The translations under genes were made by a program, and so were the position numbers. Source: Tetracladium setigerum (lineage: Eukaryota > Ascomycota > Leotiomycetes > Helotiales). Taken from it: DNA of 64,000 bases. The stretch covers positions 1,054,001-1,118,000 of the forward strand of contig PZJY01000006.1 in NCBI GenBank assembly GCA_031472005.1. The letters run 5' to 3'. The notes beneath the pieces were generated by a model that was not told the origin of the DNA, searched no databases, and saw only the letters and a program-made list of their open reading frames with translations. This document shows, one piece after another, positions 59,645-64,000 of the stretch (the stretch's first letter is position 1; each line of letters opens with the position of its first letter).

Positions 59645-60015
59645 GGTAGAGCCCTTAGTATCGGATTAAATTCAATGGACAGATTATATGGCAATGACGT
59701 AAAATTGATGTGGGTGTGTTAATGTGCGGGTAGGTTGAGGATGGTGTTGTACAGAGGACTTTGGGGTTCTAATAATTCCATCACCCAACATTACCAATTC
59801 TCACATCTGGAAAAAAAGAAAAGGGTACAAAATCTTCACAAGCGAAAATTATTGTGTGAAAAGCAATGCAGTTTCAATTTGTGTGTTCTAAAGAACGAAT
59901 TCATGGTACTTATCACCATGGGGTAGAATTGTGTGTAGGCAACATCAAACCATCTCAATCCTCAACGCAAATTCTTTCCTCCAAAGCAGACCTTCATATT
60001 CCGAATGTACTAAAC
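59645..60015. other. intergenic region
   Basis: Lies between the OB-fold gene start and the INO1 stop. It is A-rich at 59805-59860 and no gene is seen. Confidence 0.4.
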
Positions 60016-61837
60016 CTAGAACAGCTTGTGCTCAAGAGTCATGTCGCTCTCAGGCTCAAGACCAACACATGCACGGAAGATGTTGGAGAGAGCAGCGCGT
60101 TGCTTGGCAAGAGCATTGATGACTGGTGTTCCTGGAGGAGTCAAAGGAGCCTTGAGCATGTAACTGAGAATGCTCAAAACACTGTGGAACTTGGCAAAGT
60201 CCTTGGTAGTGGCACCCTCATTGCTGTGAGCCTTCCACTTGATACGAGTCATCATCTCGGCGATGAGAACAAGATCAATGATCAATGGAGAAGCAAGAAG
60301 AGAATCCTCACAGACATTGAACATCCTGAAATTATTAGAATGGAGCTGAGTATCACGGGGAAGCAAAAACTCACGAGATGGTTTGGTGACCTCCCATGAA
60401 GATCTCAGCATAGTACTCATCCAAAGCACGCTTGTTATCACCAACGGCTGGCATGTACTTGATGACAACAGTGTGGTCTGGGTGCTCGCCAGGGGCGTAG
60501 AGAACGCTGTTGGCCTCGACCATGTCATCGACGACGTTGGACTTGGAAATCTCCTTGGAGCGGAATTGCTTGTGAGAGCTGAGATTCTTTCCATCATTGT
60601 TACCCAAATGGTTGTAGCTGGCAATGGAGGTGAGCTTGATACCAGCGTTGATCAAAAAGTCGACGAGAGCAGACTTCATCTTGGTTTGACCAGACTTGAA
60701 GTCATCACCACCGATGAAAGCATCATGCTTCTCGGCGAGCGCAATGGCACCAGGAACGAAGGTGTTTTGTGGAGAGCCATTGATAAATGGAACACCCTCG
60801 AGAATGGAGGCAACGGCAAAGACGGTGGATGGAGCAACCTCCTCGTGACCTTCCTCGATAGCCTTCATGAGATTCTCGGCAGTATCGTTAACACCATCGA
60901 TGAGCTCAGCGAAACGCTCAGTGTTGGCAGTCCATTGAACAATAACTTGGTCCAAGTTGTTGTTGGCTTTGAAATCACTGTAATAATATTAGTTGGAAAA
61001 TAGCTACATTGCATGTTGATGACCTACCGAATGTCTTTTCGGATCTGTTCAACATGGGCAAGAGAGGCCTTGCTTCCTTCCAAGAGATTGTCGGCACGGT
61101 CTTCTTGATTGGCAGCAATGAAATCAGGGTAGTAGATACTGGGAAGAGGGGTCAAAGCAGACATCTCCTTGTGAATTTGGGCCTTGAGAGTTGGCTCAAG
61201 AACACCAGCTCGGTCCATAGCCTTGGACAAGTTGAGTCCGCTGATATCCCAGCCTCCAACAACAAGATCATTGGGGTGAACCATTGGGAGAACATCGTGG
61301 AATGGAATGTTAACATCCTTGGAGGTTTTTGCGTTAGTTCCGAGCTTCATGGTAGATCCCATGACAACTGAACCATAGTAGTTGGCGGATTGAGAACCCT
61401 CGCGAGTTTGCCAAGTGAGACCAAGACGATTGGCAATGATACCAGCAGTAACAGTGGTACCTAAAAACAAAGAAAATCAGCATCTTGTTTTTCTCTGAAG
61501 ACTTATTGTGAAAGTGTAGAAGGACTTCCAGAAGCAAAAAAAGAACAGATAAAAACGTACCATTGTTTCCACCCCATCCGACAAGCATCATACCAGTCTT
61601 GGGAACTTTACGGTCGACCTTGAAGTCATAGACAGTTTCCTTGGGAGTGGCAACATACTTGCCATCCTCACCCTGGTCAATCAATGTAGTGCGGTAGGTA
61701 TATTTAGTGTTGATCTCGCTGTCGGAGTAAACGACGTTTGGAGAGTTGACGACGAAGAGATCCTTGTTTGCTGGGGTAGTGGCAGAGACGCCATTTCCGT
61801 TACTGAAGCCAGTACCAACTTCAGCGTGAGGAGCCAT
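60016..61837 (-). CDS. INO1: inositol-3-phosphate synthase
   Basis: Four exons, about 535 residues, ATG at 61837. The enzyme converts glucose 6-phosphate to inositol 3-phosphate with NAD, the first step of inositol synthesis, in the cytosol. The NAD-binding loop GMMLVGWGGNNGT ends exon 1 and TVTAGIIANRLGLTW begins exon 2. Other landmarks are TREGSQSANYYGSVVMGSTMKLG, VVGGWDISGLNLSKAMDRA, FIGGDDFKSGQTKMKSALVDFL with catalytic lysines, SYNHLGNNDGKNLS and the C-terminal KDFAKFHSVLSILSYMLKAPLTPPGTPVINAL. Length and motif order are normal. The 5' leader holds a predicted intron and a strong inverted repeat (separate entries). Family members are controlled by inositol supply; whether this leader takes part is inference. 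Confidence 0.95.
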
Positions 61838-61851
61838 ATTGACGAGAGATT

Positions 61852-61982
61852 ATCTGTTTGCAGGAGTATTTGTCGGGGAGATGATATTGTAGAGTTGGGC
61901 GGTGTGCGTTGGGGAAATTAACGGACGAAGGGTGAGTCTGAACTACCTCCTGCTGAGCAGCACCGAGCTCCTGCAAACAGAT
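61852..61982 (-). promoter_or_regulatory. 15-bp perfect inverted repeat in the INO1 5' leader
   Basis: The plus strand reads atctgtttgcaggag at 61852-61866 and its exact reverse complement at 61968-61982. In the INO1 transcript these could pair as a 15-bp stem closing a 101-base loop, ending 14 bases before the ATG. The pairing is read directly; a regulatory role is inference. Confidence 0.6.
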
Positions 61983-61990
61983 TGTGGGAC

Positions 61991-62102
61991 CTGGATAGAT
62001 ATTAGCCATCTGCGGAAGGTACAGAGGAGGAGAGATATGGAATTGTTGGCAAAGTGAAGGGCAGAGGAGGAGGAAGGATAGAGGGATGGAGGGGTAGCTT
62101 AC
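61991..62102 (-). other. predicted 5' UTR intron of INO1
   Basis: On the minus strand CTC|GTAAGC at 62102 and GGCTAATATCTATCCAG ending at 61991 form a 112-bp intron with a GCTAAT branch-like element. It would remove an upstream ATG at 62009 whose 62-codon frame overlaps the INO1 start codon out of frame. Confidence 0.5.
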
Positions 62103-64000
62103 GAGTTAAGGAGATTGGAAAACGTGGTGGGCAACTGGAGTGACCACACAAAGTGCGATCGGTTCTGAAATGGTTAGGTTTGGGAGAGGGTTTTTGTTTT
62201 GATGTCAAAGACGAAGCTCTTGGAGAGTTTGGATTTTGTTTGTTGGTGTTGTTGGTGAAGAGTTGGAAGGGAACAGGAGGGGGAGGGGAGAGGATACGTC
62301 TTAAATGATAACGCAACACGCACTCAGATGTTTGGTGGGGCAGGCAGGAGCACCCCGCCGGCCATCCGAAGGACGAAGCTGTCGTCGTGGCCAGGCACGG
62401 CACACTGCAGTATTAGTAGCGTTATTCGCATGCACTACCTGCCATCCACATCACTTTTTGGAGATGATACAATATCGTTCTACAGTATGAGTTGGCGTTT
62501 TCAAAGTTGTGGGTTAAATTCATCTTGAAGCTTTTTGAATTCTTGTTATATTGTTCCTGTGAAAGAACATGTCTTACTACTTACTTACTAGGTATCTTGA
62601 GCTGCTTGGTGGCTTCCTCAATGTTGATTGTCCTTGCCGAGGGCGGCTTGCCAAGTCCTTCACCGACTTACATGCCAGGCACCCTAAAGAAACATTGGAT
62701 GCTCCTCTGCATATATTGGATCCAATCATCACTATCTACAGTACATGCCGAAGGATCTAAGAACCACCACATACATGTAATTCGTACAGTACGTGCCAGC
62801 ACTTAGACGATAACGAACAATGCAGGACGGAAAAATCGACGCAAATATCCGAAGTGTTCCTATATCAGATGAACCCTTCTTAAATACATAGTTTATAACT
62901 CTCTACTATCAAATTTCCTGAAGATGGGACGTTTTTGAAGAAAGTCGAAAGGTTGGAAATTTCCCGGGAATAATAAGGTAGAGATTGTGGATGAGTGTCG
63001 TGCATGAGGGGCAGCCTGCAGATGGTAGGATGACAGATTGATTATGTTTGAACTCGAGGTAATGGATAAGGAATAAGCCAAACTATTGTGGCACTGTAGA
63101 ATAAATTTGAACAGGAAATATCCAAGAGATCATGTTCGCTTGTCCTGAATTCTAGTAATTGTGAGATCTTGCAGTCTCCTAAATCTTTGCCCTCACATGC
63201 CTCTGCCCTTTTTCAAGCCGAAAATGGCCGATATTGTCCCACTTTTATAAATATGCTCGCTGTCTTCGCTCGCTTGCAGAGCTGCATGTGTTGTTGAGAT
63301 AGAATAATGGAGAGTCTTTCCATTGGCGATTGAGTAGTGAAATATCTATGTGTGCAGTTCTTGCCATGTCAAGTCCTCATGAGAGCTTTTAAAACTGCAA
63401 CGCTCCCCCATGTTGACATGCTGTAGTTGCTTCACGTCCGATAGTAACCTCACATAACCTGCTCGCCCTCAAAGACCCATCAAGACACCTTCCAAGTTCC
63501 AACCCTTCCAGCTTCACAAAAAACTCAATTCGAGCCTCTTCAACTCCCGCTTGGACTGGTTTGAACTCAATATGGCGGGTTTGTCGATCCCCAGAAACTT
63601 TATAACTTGTGTACTTCTACTTCAGTGTCCTCTCAACTTCGTCTCTCTCTTTCTCTCGTTCTCTCTGTTGTTTCCGTGTTCGGCCATGCATAATCCACAG
63701 AAGAATTCAAAACACAAGAAATATACCTTCCTCCTTGTCTTTTAAGATAATACATCACCGTGTTAAGAATTATTGACTTTTAAATAGCGGTCAACGCACA
63801 CAGAAATACCGCGTCGAAGAAGTATCTGTCGATCCTTTGCGAAGTAGGCGATGCCGTTCGGAGTAGTATTTCGTCGGGGCGTTCCTAAAAGCAAGACTTT
63901 GCCAGATAGGTGTTCTACTCCGTTGAGATTCATCTATCCCTCTTGAAAACATAGTCCGAACAGCCCGCTAGTTCGCGTTCTTCTTATTGCAGTTGCTTCG
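62103..64000. other. intergenic, no supported gene
   Basis: The first 250 bases are probably INO1 leader and promoter (C/A-rich on the minus strand). Beyond that several short frames are open but none looks like protein. A plus-strand frame at 63551-63745 is T/C-rich and hydrophobic by composition. Confidence 0.45.

Noticed and set aside
60383..61003. 206-codon plus-strand open frame
   Set aside because: Antisense shadow of INO1 exon 3.
1..64000. transposons, CRISPR arrays or integrated viral genes
   Set aside because: No reverse transcriptase, transposase or integrase motif, no long terminal repeat and no regular spacer array was found by eye.

Overview
The window is nuclear DNA of a filamentous ascomycete. 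Genes carry short GT-AG introns (about 50-110 bp, often with a CTAAC-type branch site). The families are fungal: Zn2Cys6 regulator, MAO-N, Fta4 kinetochore subunit, dynactin p25, NACHT/STAND and HeLo-like domains. Protein character suggests Pezizomycotina, perhaps Leotiomycetes; this is an impression, not a tested placement. No CRISPR array, rRNA, convincing tRNA or intact transposon was seen.

Layout. 1.5-4.7 kb (-): an alpha/beta-hydrolase - SH3 - ankyrin fusion. 5.9-7.0 kb (+): conserved coiled-coil protein. 7.8-14.7 kb: a likely amine-use group with a Zn2Cys6 regulator (+), an APC-family amine/GABA-type permease (-) and a MAO-N amine oxidase (+). The last two diverge from a 600-bp promoter holding GATA sites and a 9-bp-periodic CGG array. 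The oxidase carries an apparent 1-base frameshift. 15.8-17.5 kb (-): Q-rich protein with a long low-complexity leader. 18.6-24.3 kb: gene-poor, microsatellite-rich. 24.3-26.0 kb (+): Ste24-like protein that has lost its zinc ligands. 26.6-27.4 kb (+): Fta4, again with an apparent 1-base frameshift. 29.7-32.6 kb (+): ThrE/Prm10-type membrane protein.

35.6-52 kb is the accessory part. It holds a HeLo-like/NACHT/ankyrin STAND protein (-), a VOC pseudogene, dynactin p25 (-), a coiled-coil protein (-), a UBA-like/ankyrin/Clp-type AAA+ protein (+), a BTB protein (-) and a large protein (+) that appears to join a stonustoxin-type perforin-like head, a thioredoxin-like module, Cys clusters and a P-loop GTPase. 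Several resemble fungal nonself-recognition or cell-death architectures.

53-62 kb returns to mostly housekeeping genes, all on the minus strand: F-box protein, divergent ER Hsp70, OB-fold/zinc-ribbon protein and inositol-3-phosphate synthase (INO1), whose 5' leader has a predicted intron and a perfect 15-bp inverted repeat. 62.1-64 kb has no gene I can support.

Exon joins were worked out by eye from splice signals and reading frame. Outer coordinates are given; internal borders are approximate unless stated. Start codons were checked for ATG because some long open frames begin at TTG or GTG.
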